Assembly (NCBI GenBank): GCA_911728455.2
Contig: OU452232.1
Coordinates: 2,019,501-2,083,500, forward strand
Origin: Marthasterias glacialis
Taxonomy: Eukaryota; Echinodermata; Asteroidea; Forcipulatida; Asteriidae
Length of the DNA stretch: 64,000 nucleotides
Direction of reading: 5' to 3'
Below the pieces are notes generated by a model. The model was not told the origin of the DNA and searched no databases. It saw nothing but the letters and a program-made list of their open reading frames with translations. Positions 37,116 through 50,500 of the stretch are shown here, piece after piece (the stretch's first letter is position 1; every line of letters starts with the position of its first letter). The translations under genes were made by a program, and so were the position numbers.

Positions 37116-39097
37116 GATTTTCCTCGCGACTCACACCTCAATTCCCGGTCCAAAAACTCGCTTACTGCGGGTTCCTAGCGGAATGAGTCCCTTCCGATGT
37201 ACAGTTAAGATTCCTTTTTAGTCCATTATGGCGTTAGGTAGGCTGTCTAGGCATGAATTGGTGTTGAAATGCATCATTTTGGAGCCCCATAGGTGTCGGG
37301 CATTGTGGCATTACGTTCAGCATCTACTAAAGGTACACACAGCGTACGATGCACACACACCACACACACGACGTAGCGATGGGCGCATCTCCTATGCGCA
37401 AAAAATTAAGACACACGGGATTGTCAATTTGCATGATATTAATTATTTATGACATATGCTGATAATGTGGCGCGCTGTCTGCTTTAAAGAAAAATATTAG
37501 TTTTGTCTTAATTTCTATTTTATTATGATAACATCTAGCGTTCTATCGGGAAATTAATATGCGGTTCTAAACCTACGGTGAGGAATCAACCACTGACACT
37601 ATCGTTCCAATTAATTTCTTTAATGAAAACTGTTGGGGGTTTTTTTGTAAGTGCGTTTTGGATTGTTTTAAATAACTTTACACCCCATATCAAATTCTGA
37701 GTCAAATTAGACCAAGTAATACATCCACGGAAATGATACAAGAATAGAGACTTTTTATACTGTAACCATCTGTTCGACTTTTATTTATGAATGTTGTCTT
37801 TTTTTATTATAATTTTGTTTTTTTAATTGGATCAATTTTTCCGTCTGTGAGCTGTAATAACTTCAGTGATTATTACAAAGACACTATAAAAAAAACGTTA
37901 GGCTGCCAGAGTGTAATGTCTCTTATTTCCAATAATTGTAAAGCTGCATAACCTTTTTTTCCTTTTAAAAAAAAAAACATAAACTTTTATTTTAATTGGT
38001 CAAGGGAGGTATTTATGATTTAATATGGCAAGACAATAGAATAGTGTCAAATGAGTTCGATGCCAAAACTGAAACAAGTTGTACTGTTTTTTTGTTTTAA
38101 TTTTAAAAGAATTTTCATCCAAAAAGTTCACGACCCACATTTTCTGCTGTTGGTAATTATAATCAAGTTGACCGCGGATTCTCTCAATGTGCGGTTAATT
38201 TAGAAACCCGCCCTCACTTGTTAAAGAAAGCACGGAGTGACGCGTATCAGAGATCTCCATCGGAAACACAAGTTTTTAGGTTATTTCAAAAAATGATTGC
38301 ACTGAAGGTTTTGTCTAAACCGCACATTTTACTTACTTTCTGGTCCATCTATATTAATTCTAGTTAAACGCCCTTTGTATTTTAAAAAGACATGGAACAG
38401 ATTTCTCGAAGGAACTTTTACCCAGGGCCGCTGCGTCAAAAGCAAGCAAGGGTTACTATGGTTCTGTTGAATAGTCAACCGTGATTATAGATAGGCTATC
38501 TGACAGAAGGGTTTCACTTCAGCTATTTAGGGATTGACTTTAATATTAAAACTGGGAACATCTGTCCCTGGTGTCTATATATTTGTTTTTCTTTATTTTC
38601 TCACTTGGATTTGAGAGTGGATTTTGCGGTATAGGGCCGTGTGCTGGAATCTCTGAATTTTTACTTCTACGCCTATGGGTTGTTTGTTTAATTTTGTGTA
38701 TATTTTTGTGTATATATTTATTTATTTCTTCTGTATTTAGTTTTTGTTTTTATTATCGTACACATTGTTTAGAACTGTTTTATTCTTAATTGTTCTCCGT
38801 GTCAATGTAAAATGCTTATTGTTTTAAAATAATTTTTCCGTTTTTGATTTTTGGCTTTACTTAATTGCTCTGTGATGTTTTTTTCCCCCTTTTTTGACTA
38901 TTTATCTACAAATAAATACATAATATACAAATAAATACATAAATACGATACGCCTAGCTTTTGATATTTATATATGAACAAGCTTATAAATATAAGTGAT
39001 TATCCTATCCCATTATTTTTTTACTAGAAACATGGGATACGATACAATCATACTTGTATAAATATTTGTTGCTTGTATCAAGTCAGCTGAAATTGTT

Positions 39098-39150
39098 CCC
39101 CCACCCAAACCCAAACACAAACCCAAACCCAAACCCAAACCAAACCCCAA
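39098..39150 (+). repeat. CCCAAA/CCCAAAC tract
   Basis: Seven to eight units of CCCAAA with variants. The complementary strand is (TTTGGG)n, able to form G-quadruplexes. Upstream of both divergent genes. Confidence 0.85.
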
Positions 39151-39472
39151 AAGAAAACAAGTAAATGCAGCCAAACAATTTTCATTCAAACCACCATGAA
39201 CAGTGTTGTGTTGTGTTAACACGTTTTACTAGTTTGCTGAACGGTCTATTTTCACGTAACTATCATCAATGAATGTTTGCAAATAAATCATAATTTATGC
39301 GTCTTTTGGTCACGATTTGATTTAAAATTTTAGTCAGAAAATAAAATATACATTTTTAACATATTTTATATTTTCTGGACTTTTGACATTAAGGCGGATT
39401 TTTTCCCTGGAGGATAGACACTGGTATAATTTTTAGGGGCAGTGAGCTTTATACTACAAATTGTCGATGACC

Positions 39473-39489
39473 CCCCCCCCCCCCCCCCC
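39473..39489 (+). repeat. C homopolymer
   Basis: A run of about 17 C residues following GTCGATGAC. It may vary in length or be miscalled. Confidence 0.8.
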
Positions 39490-40586
39490 GAAGACACGAG
39501 GCTCCACAATCCTGTTCCTTCTCTAACTGAAGGTACACGCTGCATCATTTCTTGTTTTAAGAAAAAAATCATTACAGTCATATAGTTTTCAATAAACACA
39601 CCACACAACCGTCTTGTGAACATTTCATCATACATTCGGTGATCTCATTGTAATGAATATTTTGAATTTTTACTATCACTATGAAGTGCTTTTGAATAAT
39701 ATGTAAAGAATCAGCGCTATAGAAATGTAATAAATGTAATGTTAAATGAACCCATGGGAAAAAATGTTTACGTTCACATGGTGTTTGTTATGTATTTATT
39801 TATTTATTTATTTATTATTAATGTCTTTTAAATTTCCGGTCAATACAAATTTATAGTTTCATGTTTTGTTCAAGTTAAAAGTTGTTCATACAAAAAATAA
39901 CAAAACAGTTCACACCAGGCTTGTTCCGATCTTGGCAACCGGAATAAGCAGCGGTGGTTTGAGGGGTCTCCACGGGTCATTTTTGGGACTTTGGAAGTAT
40001 TCCAGGAGGAACCATTTACATTTCACTTGCGGATCTGCGTTTATCCTCGATTCACAGACATTGTATTGTTTTTATATAGACCTATTCAAACGCATTATTT
40101 TCATCAAACACAGTGAGTTTTTTTATATTGGTTTTCAAAAAATGAAGAGTGGACAATGCATGTCATTCTTAGATAATTCGAGTTTTTGCCTTCTAATTTT
40201 TGATAAATATATGTAGTATAATTTTAGTGGGGGTTGACCCCCCTCCCCCAGGGATTTACACCCGTCAGGGATTCGAAGCCCGCAGAAATTATTTGAAGGC
40301 ATCGCTAATAATGTGGTGGGGTCACGCTAGCTGTTGGACAGAATGGAAGGCCGCCCTCACGTGTTGGAAAAATGGAGCCAAAGCCGAAGCTAGCCAAATG
40401 CGCAGTTCGTGCTGCGGCTCCGTCCCAATTTTAGAAGTTTGTCCCAACTGCAGTTGGGCTCAGTCCCTATTAGTGTTACAAATGGGACGTCCCAACTATA
40501 GTTGGGATTGTGTGATCATAGTGTGTAATCGCGATCAGTTGGGCCTCTGAATTATTTTCTAGTGTACCCCAATAGACATCATGCAT

Positions 40587-40594
40587 TGACGTCA
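40587..40594. promoter_or_regulatory. CRE palindrome TGACGTCA
   Basis: Perfect CREB/ATF consensus site in the left arm of a MITE, 895 bp upstream of the SH3BP5 start codon. Function is inferred from sequence only. Confidence 0.5.
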
Positions 40595-40722
40595 TCACGC
40601 CGCCATCTTAGAGGTAAATCGATGATGTAACAATGGAAACGCAGAGATTTGTACGCGCGGCGCACAGAATTGGCCAATGAACAACCTCGCTTTGACCTCT
40701 AGACGAGGGCGCCCTACTCAAA

Positions 40723-40730
40723 TGACGTCA
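40723..40730. promoter_or_regulatory. CRE palindrome TGACGTCA
   Basis: Perfect consensus in the right arm of the same MITE. Confidence 0.5.
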
Positions 40731-40751
40731 TGTGCATAAGGTCTATTCACC

Positions 40752-40759
40752 TGACGTCA
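40752..40759. promoter_or_regulatory. CRE palindrome TGACGTCA
   Basis: Perfect consensus 22 bp beyond the previous site and just outside the recognised MITE end. Confidence 0.5.
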
Positions 40760-41331
40760 TCATCACAGTTAAATCTTGGTTGCGCCATTTTGGAAGTCAA
40801 TGTCGCTGTGTACTTATACAATGTGGTGTGCATTTTAGGCGATACAGCATTTACGCTACAATAGTGAGTGTGGCACCGTCGCTGGGTGTGTGGTACATGC
40901 AGGGTCAATACTCATCAGTTCTCTTGACTTAAAAAACAGGCTCGTACAATCATTTGTTAGATATCATCGACAAACTCAAGCGAAAAATTGAGAAGAATCC
41001 ATGTTTTTCCATGCATCATGCACCGACCGCCCTTTGTTCCCCTGGGTCCCCCCTAGCCCTGCCCATAGGCGGATGCGGACTCTTTGGGTATAATGGGTGG
41101 CAGGGGGTTGATTTGCCTGAAATTTTATGCAGATAAAAACCTCAGTACCAATTTCTAAAAAAAACGTCTTTTCTTCATTTTTCTTCTGGCTTTGCTCGAA
41201 TTTCCCCCACTGTTTTGCTAGAATTTTGGCTATAGTTGGGCCGTTCCATCTATAGTTGGGACTATTCTAATGCTGTACGGAACGCCCGTTTGTACATGGG
41301 CGCCATCACGGAGCTGCGGCTGCGAACACTC

Positions 41332-41339
41332 TGACGTCA
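41332..41339. promoter_or_regulatory. CRE palindrome TGACGTCA near SH3BP5 start
   Basis: Perfect consensus about 143 bp upstream of the SH3BP5 ATG and outside any recognised repeat. This is the best candidate for a functional promoter site. Confidence 0.55.
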
Positions 41340-41481
41340 TGAAGTGGCTTAGCTAGCTAGCTCTATTATTTTTAGCCATGCTGCTAGACAGCTAGCCATC
41401 CACACGACAAGAGAGAGCTGTACCACCAACACGTAGTGCACACAGCGTTCACACACACGATCAATACGCTTCGCTTCCAAC

Positions 41482-41523
41482 ATGGCAGCAACGGAGGAGG
41501 AGGAAATTGATCCCCGAATAAAG
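41482..41523 (+). CDS. SH3BP5: SH3BP5 exon 1
   Basis: Encodes MAATEEEEIDPRIK and ends at AAG|GTAAGA in phase 0. The context before the ATG is CCAAC. The 5' UTR boundary is unknown. Confidence 0.93.
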
Positions 41524-44500
41524 GTAAGATTTTAACCCTCAAATAATGGAAATGCAATCATCAGCAAAAAGCTGATTTATGTATTTTAATCTAAGCAATA
41601 ATATGATGATGTATGGAGGATTGACACGGTAAACCTAAGGTGTAATACCGTGGTTGAATTTTCTGTTGCATTAATTTTTTATTTTGTTGTGTTTTCAGTT
41701 TGTTCAGTTGGCAATTTTGTATGCGTGTGTATCGATTATTTTGGGTGAACTGAATGCAACGAATGCGTTGAGGGTATTGTTTGCTGGATGACTCGTGCTT
41801 TAAATGTCGCCAAATGTGGTAACCGCCCATCAACACGTTAAGTTAGATTGGTTTAAAATTAAATCACCCATGATGGCTAGAAAGGGCCTCATCGGTGGAT
41901 GGGGGGATGGTCAGTGGAATCACTGATGATAATGGGGACTTTGTCCTTTAAATTAATATTATAAATAAATAAACAAGACAACTGACCAATAACACAATTA
42001 TTCTATTCTTTAATAAAATAAGACAGGATTAAAACTTTGTGTGTGAAAAAAGGGAAACCATACAGTGGCTGTACAAACACAAAACATTATTTTGAGATAG
42101 AACCATATTTTATTAAAGTTAATTAAGCAGACCTCTTTAGCATGTTTAGTTACAATGTATGAAGTTGCTGTGACCATGCTGTGACTGTGAGTGTGGAACC
42201 GTGAGTGTGGAACCGTGAGTGTGACTATGCATGCTAAGTATGACCTTAAATTACGACCTTAAATTACAAATTTAAATTTGTAAAAAAGAAATTGTATGTA
42301 ATTAGTTATTATAGAGTAGTCATTTTCCTAGTTGCTTGTTGATTTTCCTGCCATAGACATTGTACAGATGTTCCTACATTAGCATTTTATTAAAACTTAA
42401 GTTCAACTTGTAAATAGGCCCTTTCATGGTGTGTAATGCGCCATTTTGAATCTGACCACAGCGCCTTGTTGCGTTGTTTATTTCAAATGAAAAGCTATTT
42501 GTAACATCTTGTGCACTTCTAATGCTTTGCGTCACGTATGATTACCAAGTTACAAAATTTGAAATAAACAAAGAACTATGGCGCACGGGGCAGATTGAAC
42601 ATGGCGCATATTGTCACTTTAGAATTGTCACTGCTAGTAAGTAGAAGCAGCTCTGGTACTACTACTAGTACTAGTACTAGTAGGCTGCATTAAAAATTTG
42701 AACTTTTTTTCCAGTCATTGAATCCTTACCTCATCACTTTGCAAATATGACGTCTCCTTTGAATAGCAAAATTAGTTCTTGACAAAGAATCATCATCATT
42801 TGATCGACTGCAACTTGCGCTTGCATCAGGCACGATGACGGACATGCCACATGTCTCCGTTCCATCATCAGTGTATTGAGTTCGTCAGCAGTCACGGCCC
42901 CCACTGTCCTCCACATAAGATATGCCCACAAAAAATGTCAGCATGATCAGGACAGGAATTATGAACAAATTTACAACTTTTGCCACACTTTGAAAGAATA
43001 CAATTTTTTTAAGGTGACCCTATTGTAACCCTTATTGGCAAGTTGTAGGCAAGCATCCCGCATGACACTAGGGTTATTTTACATGAAAATATTCCACTAA
43101 AATCACACTAGGCTTGAGGCTTGTCATAGAGAGAGTTTGTTGACAGTAGAAATAGTGCAAGGCCTGCATGGCATGACGTGTTATTTCAACCAGTGGAAGA
43201 TAGGGGAAGCGTCAATAGCCCATGTTGACAGTTGACCTTCAGCGTGTCATCAGGTCCCCAATTCATGAAGCCTGTAAGCAGACGTTTCATGCTTACAGAG
43301 AGACCCATAGCACAGTTTCTGCTTCTCGAACACTGCTTACTGTATGCTAAGCAAAAAGCACACTAGCTTGTAAGCGGTTCTGGTAAGCAGATGAGTGACT
43401 CAACAATGCAAAAACAGTGTGGCTGTCAAGTCTCCTTGATTGTTTATAAAGTACACTTTTAATAGGATTCGAACTGCCTCTAGCTGCCTGGTAATCTCAA
43501 AAGTCTAGTTGCGAAGACATCTGCTCTAGAATGACGGGGGTCGTGGGTTCAAATCCCACCCAAGGAACATGCCTGTGAGGTTTGTTTTTTTCACAGGACT
43601 TGGGAAAGTACTGAGTACACAGTGCTTAACAGACATTGGTGTATGGGCCTCAAAACAAATAATATTCTTTATCCCCGATGCAAAGTTAACATCTATCATT
43701 GTACACTTTTGCTTACACATGTTTTTTCCTGCTGTAGTAAGCATACAAATATACCGGTAAACAGGTTTATGAAAGTGGGCCCCGACTGTCTGGAACCTCC
43801 TCCATACTGAAACTTGGTTTTGTAAATTCCATAACAAATGAAGTGACTTCATGCATCTGGATTGTTAATATGAGCCCTGGGGGAAACTACAGCTCAACTT
43901 GTTGATTCAAAATCACTCAAGCTTAAAATCATTACCTGATAATAGAGAAATTCTGTGGGGCCATTGTGCTATATTTACCCACGATGACAGCCATGACTTG
44001 GCATATAATATGTTTTTTTTCCAGGTTTGTTCATGAGAAAGCGTTTGATATCAAATCGTTTTAGGGTTGAATTAGTTTTTGGAAGTTTCCCAACTTGACA
44101 AATAAATTTTAATTGACAGTTTCCTTTCTACTTTTATTTGGAATTAGAAGAAAACATTTTGGAGACTTACTACATAATAGCGTACTGTATACCATACACA
44201 TACAGACTTTGATTGGTGGACCACGCATCACATGTCATCCTTGATTTTACCATGTATTTCATGGATTTACTGCCGCGACATTGGACCGTGTATGGATAAT
44301 TATTGGACATCGAATATGGATTGTTGACGCTTAATTCACAGCGTCATTCCAAAAATAATGGTTGGCATTGCTTTTCAGTGGTGGGGGGGGGTGGTACATT
44401 TGCAAAGTTTTCTTAATGAATTACATGTACATGTATCTACATTTTTTTATGGGTGGCACCTGGGGGGGGGCACTGGAAATTTGTGGGGGGACACGTGCCC

Positions 44501-47500
44501 CCGGGCCCGGAAACCCCCCCCCCCCCCCATTAGCTATGCCGCTGCTGTTTATTTACCTTAAAGTGTAATTTCTTTTTACAAATTATGCAAATATCAAAAT
44601 GACCTCACATTTTAACCCCAGCAGAATCTTTCATAACGACTAATACTTTTAGATAGATGTTAATATTTGCATCGGGGGAATTGAATGTAAATTTCAATTT
44701 GCCTTACGCCGATGTGTGATAAGCTCTGTATACTCAGTGCTTTCGAGTCCTGTGGGAAAAAAAATAATAATACTAACAAATGAACAAATCTGCAATGGTA
44801 TGAAAAGAGTGTTTGATTATTTGCTGGGGTTTTTCCCCCACACACATTTTTGTGTACTTTGTTCTAGTACATATTTTGACATCCTCTTGATGCCCCTAGT
44901 GTGATATCAAGGAAGTAAATGACATACATGAAGTACATACATGTAGTGCGTGTTTTCATGCCGGTGGTACTTTTGACATACGCACTATTGGAGTGTTTTT
45001 TGGGGTCCCAGATGTAAGAAAGCTAAAGGCTATGTTCACACAGGACAGGAAGTTGCACACATGCTTCATGTGCCTGTATTTCACAAGAATACATGTATGT
45101 ATGTATGTGGCATGTTTAATTAATTCTCTGGACATTTTGTGTTTGAAAAAGAGCAAAAAATGGAATGTCAGTCAGAGTTTGTTTCATGTTCCCCCCCCCA
45201 TTTTGTTTTAAATATATATATAAAAAAAAATAAAAACATAAAAAATAAGTAAATAAAAATTGACAGTCAGTGACTTAAATTGCAGAGGGGATTTTACAGT
45301 AAAATGTACATGTAGTAAACAGGTCTGATTGCTTTATTCTTGGAAGGGCACCAAGGCATTTTCTTCTTGATAAAGGGCACCTCTGTGTATGAAGAAACTG
45401 TAAATTTCTATTGGAACATTTCAAGGGCACCAAGGCAGTGACCAGTCAGTGCGTAGCGTGCGGAAAAGTGTTTCCTTTCATTTGCAGCGTATGCACGGCA
45501 GTCGCAGTTATGCATAATGAGCTTGGAGGGCACATTTTCAAAAAATCTTATCAAGAAAATCCAGCCATGTAAAAATATATAAACATGATATTATGAACAA
45601 AGGATGTTTCATTGTAATAACAAATATAATGGAAGAATTTTCAGTCTTCAAAATTGAGAAATCAAGCTTGAAACATTGGCATCCGTGGGACCTCCGTTGA
45701 CTCCGTGAAGTATCGTGCCTGAGTATGGGTATTTTTTGATGGAGTTAGGAAAACAAATTATTTAATTTACATTCAATCTGTCAGAGAGGTCATACTTTAT
45801 CAGGGTAGCCACACTTTACTGTGTAACGACTTTCAGTTCTTTGAAGTACAATTATGTACCGATGTGTAAAAATGTGAACTAATGAACTTTCTTTTTCAAC
45901 AAGTTCAGTCACAAACATTGTGTCACACTGTACACGGTTACTTTATTATGCTGCCACAAATAAAAAGTCCCTTGGACTTTTTTGTTAGTGCGGCTGACTC
46001 ATGTGGTCCCCCCCCCCCCTAAAAAATCAAATGAAAACATGAGTCAGTGATTGAAATTGCAAAGGGGATTTTACTGTGTGAACAGTTTGGTTTTAGTACA
46101 ATGGAAGGTTGCAATACAATGGACAGTAACCCACATTGTCTAATCAAGGACGTGCAGAACCTGTACATAGAAGCTGTGTGGAAAGTTTAGCAAATCATTT
46201 GAAACCATTGGTCGTGTATCGTTTTTTGTATTGTTTTTATTAATCGAACCATTTTTTCATGTACTTTTTCGAATACATGTACATGTCGTTAATAAATGAA
46301 TTTTTTTCTATTTTCATTAAAATAAAAATAAAAAACATTTTTTAATTCAAAGATAGTATGAATTTCTTTTTGAAAAGATGGCTTAAATGTTAACCAAAAA
46401 ATGGGGAATTTCTGTATTATTATTATTTGTGTCCATTTGGGACGAACTCGTTCTTTAGACAATAAGTGCACTGGGTTCTTTTACGTGCATTACACAACGC
46501 ACGGGACCTTTGGCTTTACATCCCATCTGAAGGACGAAGCAACGGTTGTTAAGTGTCTTGCTTAAGGACACAAGTGTCGAGACCGGGACTCGAACCCACA
46601 CTCTGCTAATCAGAAACACCAGAGCTGGAGTCCGATGCACTAAACCGTTCGGCCAAGACACACCATTTTATGTGGTTTTGTTTGTATGGTATTATATTTT
46701 TAAGTGTATAAATTGGGGACTTCTCTCACAATTGATTCTAATGTAAATTGTTACTGTTTTTTTATACTATGCTGTTGACAATTTACCTTCTTTTAGGAAA
46801 ATAAATTATAGGAATGAATGAAATAAAACTTAAGTATAATGTTCTCGTCTGTTTTTGCAGTTGGAGCTGGAAAGATTAAACACAGCTACTGATGAAATCA
46901 ACTCTATGGAACTTCAGTTAGATGTAAGTAAAGCTGTATCTGAATCAAGTGACTTTGGCTACTTTGCTACTCAACGGAATTGAAAGATACTAAAAGTCAA
47001 CATTTAAACACTATTTTTCTATTACACAGTGAGGTATTATTATTCAATTGAAAAACACAAGATCGTCGGACTTGTCCAGTCATGAGTTTACTGGCCTGAC
47101 GTTAAAATCACAGGCCTCAGGCCTGCGATCCAGTGTCAATTTCAAGCCCTGCTCAAGGTTAACTTACCAAGTACGCTACCAACAGAAACTCTTTACAATA
47201 TGATTAAGGTTTTACGCTACACTGACATGATAAGGTGGCGGGGAGTCCTGGGTCCAAATCCCACCCAAGGAACATTCCTGTAATTTTTTTTACAGGACAC
47301 AAAGGAAAGTACTGAGTTTACAGTGCTTTTAACACACATCGGTGTATGGGCAAAAACGCAAATAATATTCTTTATCCCCGATGCAAAAATTATATATCTA
47401 TTATACCAGTCCTGCAAAGTGAAGGATTGGAACCAAAGACATGTTGCATTCTAGAGCAGATGTTGTCACCGATAGATCATCGAAGTGGCGCGATCATGAG

Positions 47501-50500
47501 ATGCCAGAGACTGTTTACATTAGTAAATAATAATATGCAGTTTTTATATAGCGCTTTATCACACCTGATGGGCGTCTTAAAGCGCTCAGTCGTTTTTCCT
47601 GCAAGGGATGCGGGGCTATGTTTTTGATCATCAGAAACACCAGAGCTTGAGTCCGGTGTTCTTATCCGCTCGGCCATGACACGCCACATTGTCTAAATCT
47701 CCAACCAGTTGTTCACACTGCTAATTTGTATGAATTGCTTCTTTTTTTTCTTCTCAGGAGGCCCGAGCATTGTTCAGGCAGTCACTAACTGAGTCTACTC
47801 ACAACCTCAATACGATCTCCAAGAAACTTGGCAGTTGTATTGAAAAGGCAAGACCGTATTATGAAGCGAGACAAAAAGCTAAAGAGGTTAGTTCATTAAC
47901 AAAAATTAGTCATTTCCGAATTACATTTAACTCCAGTTGATTGTGTGACTACTCTCCAGTTTCCCCAAACTTGTGCCAAGTGTTGTAAATTGATCTATCG
48001 GTTCTAACAATGAGCTAGGCGAGTCTGTAATCCCTAGGAACGATATGTCCTATCTGCTGTGATAAAACTTGCATTATATTCTTGGCATAAGTGGGTGTTT
48101 TAAAAGGTGATTCACAGTGTTGGACCAATGATTTCCGTTTTGGCGAAATCAAAACCTTGTCCTCACAAATCACCAACAGGCACTAGGCCAACAACCAACG
48201 TTAACAGATTTTAGTAGTCAGTGTGGTCGCACTGAAATTTATAAACAGAACATTTTCGGTTCCAAACAAAATCTGAGTTTTAACTTTCAACAAACTGAAC
48301 GACTTTATTGGATTGTGGCCAGCTCCTTCAGTGGCGCAGCCAGCATCTGTTTTTGAAGGGGGCAAAAGGGGAGAGGGCACAGATATTTGTAGAGGGGGCA
48401 ATTTCAGTTAAAATTGCCAGATTATAGCAACCTTCAAGGTATCCAGAAGCTGATAGGCAGGGAGGGGGGGATGCAGGGGAGCAAGATGTCCAACTGGGGG
48501 GCTGCTGCCCCCTTTGCCCCCCCCCCCTTGGCTACTCCACTGAGCTCCTTCAAGCCAGAACACCCTTGAGTTAATTTATCTTTTTTCCTCTTGTGTAAAC
48601 AGTGTCAGCAAGAGACGCAGAAAGCTGCTGTCAGATTTGAACGAGCTAACAGCATGCTCGCAGCAGCTAAGGAGATGGTAGATCTAGCTGAACAAGGTTT
48701 GATCCAAGAAGGACGGAAGTTCGATGCCAACTGGCAAGAAATGCTCAATCATGCCACCATGAAGGTAAATCACATGCTCAAATTAAACCGATCAATCAAT
48801 CAATTTGCAAGGGCCACTCTTGGCCAATGCTAATAGCAACGTACAGTCAGTTCTCAAGAATGTATAAATTGAAGAGAAGAGTTGAACATGGGTATACAAG
48901 GAGAGTGAGTAAGACAAGGAGACGAGTTGTTTTCAAATGCTAGTGACGGAGAAACTCTCAAGTTGCTAACCATTCAACTGAAATGAAGTTGACAGATCTA
49001 CAATACCCCACAAAAGTATGACGATGGCCAACTCAGATGGTTCTGAAAATGGAAGTACTAACGGTCAATTCGGACAGATCCAAAATAAAATAGCTGCCTG
49101 GAAAGCTGTAGAGCAGAAACACAAAGACAAGCAGCTCATTAATACCTTTTCAGAATGGGAAAGGGCATCTCACCAAAAGCTCCGTCCAGATGATCCGGAA
49201 TACGCGCGTCCTGTCAGTGGGAGCATGACAGCCATACGAGGGCAGGCTGCCGAACAACGCATCAACATCTTTTACCATAAAGAAATCCCAAATCTGATTC
49301 ATGTCATCCAGGATGTCGGACAGAAAAGCAACAAAGACGGGTTACATCCGGTGACTTTTAAGGTCTATTGAGGAGAAGTTTTGAACATGGGTATAGACGG
49401 AGACTGATGTTGTAAGAAAGATTCTTCCATATCAGAGGTGCTGTGAGGTAAAAGGCACAATCCCCCCAACTGCTTGCTTCTTGGAAGGGAAAAGACCAAA
49501 GTGTTGGACAAGCTGCTACATTCCAACAAAAATCACTTCAATAAATTTACATATGTGGAAGTTTGCGAGTCAGGAAATGCTGAAGTAACTAGAATGCATT
49601 TGTTTATGTGACCAGTGTGATGTGGTTTCTTCATTTGTAGGTTGCTGAAGCTGATCAAGAGAAGCGAGTGAGTGAGCAAGAGCACATGCAAACAGCCGGT
49701 GAGTTCCATCGAGTGGAACGAGAGCTGAAAAACCTCCAGAAATCACTACGACGAGCTATCAACAAGTCAAGGTAAGCGTGGTGAATAGAGACTCAAAAGC
49801 ACAAAGAATGCAGAGCTTTATAAGTGCTTGAGTGAAAGACAAACCGGAATGACTGTCGTTGGTGTGTCGTGGTCAAGCCGCTGGACTCAAGCTCTGGTGT
49901 TCTGGTCAGCACAGTGTGGGTTCGAGTCCTGGTCTTGACACTTGCCTCCATAAGCAAGACACTTAACCAGTATGGCTTCGTCCTTGGGATGGGACGTGAA
50001 GCCATAGGTCCCGTGTGTTGTGTAATGCATGTAAAAGAACCCAGTTACACTTATCGCTAAGAGAAGGGGTTTGCCCCGGTTTTTCTGGCAGTTGCTGCTG
50101 AATGCGCCGCAGCACCTTGTAAACCCTTATAAGGTGCTACATAAATGGGTCTCATAATTCAAAAACTTTCCAAACCCATGTTAAAATAACATAAGCACCT
50201 TGAGTACCTAACTGTTGGAAGATACGTGCGCTATATAAGACTCCGGTATTATTATTATTTTCTGACAATAACACTGATTATCGATCTGGTACTAATGTAT
50301 TGATATTTCTATTTTTCAGACCCTACTTTGAAATGAAGTCCAAGTTGAACTTTCAGCTTGAGGTAAGTAAAACAGCAGCAGAATCCCATGACTAGTGTTT
50401 GATTATAGTGGATCTAATATAAAGGGAGCTGTCAGATAATTTTACTGTCATTTTGAAATGATGAGGAGCTGTTATTACCTTTGGCTGGCAATTAAGCTTA

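Larger units (their letters stand above)
40571..40745. mobile_element. 175-bp MITE carrying CRE motifs in both arms
   Basis: The left arm AATAGACATCATGCATTGAC (running into GTCAT) is mirrored by the right arm ATGACGTCATGTGCATAAGG, then TCTATT. Each arm holds a perfect TGACGTCA (40587-40594 and 40723-40730). A relative is at 22368-22440, and a degraded arm (AAACCTTATGCATCTGACAT) is at about 7460. Confidence 0.75.
37116..41481. promoter_or_regulatory. Divergent intergenic region between RIM and SH3BP5
   Basis: 4.4 kb separates the two start codons. The RIM side is GC-richer (about 36990-37150). The middle is AT-rich with T runs, (TTTAT)n at 39790-39815 and a CCCAAA array. The SH3BP5 side carries four perfect TGACGTCA sites (40587, 40723, 40752 and 41332). 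I see no convincing TATA box or mapped start site for either gene. No conserved coding sequence was found here. Confidence 0.5.
41524..46860 (+). other. SH3BP5 intron 1 (5.3 kb)
   Basis: Bounded by GTAAGA and TTTTTGCAG. Besides the repeats listed, it holds G and C homopolymers at 44464-44472 and 44513-44529, a CTAGTA tract near 42661-42681 and a short GTGAGTGTGGAACC triplication at 42187-42227. No exon was recognised. Confidence 0.85.

Noticed and set aside
36868-37221. 117-codon plus-strand frame
   Set aside because: It is antisense to the RIM first exon and is explained by that exon's codon composition.
40200-40550. 116-codon frame and inverted CCAACTGCAGTTGG/CCAACTATAGTTGG palindromes
   Set aside because: The palindromes suggest another mobile element between about 40.4 and 41.3 kb, but I could not define both ends convincingly.
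48765-48833. Extension of SH3BP5 exon 4 to a stop at 48833
   Set aside because: A good GT donor at 48765 and a phase-matched acceptor at 49641 continue the conserved coiled coil; the read-through tail is not family-like.
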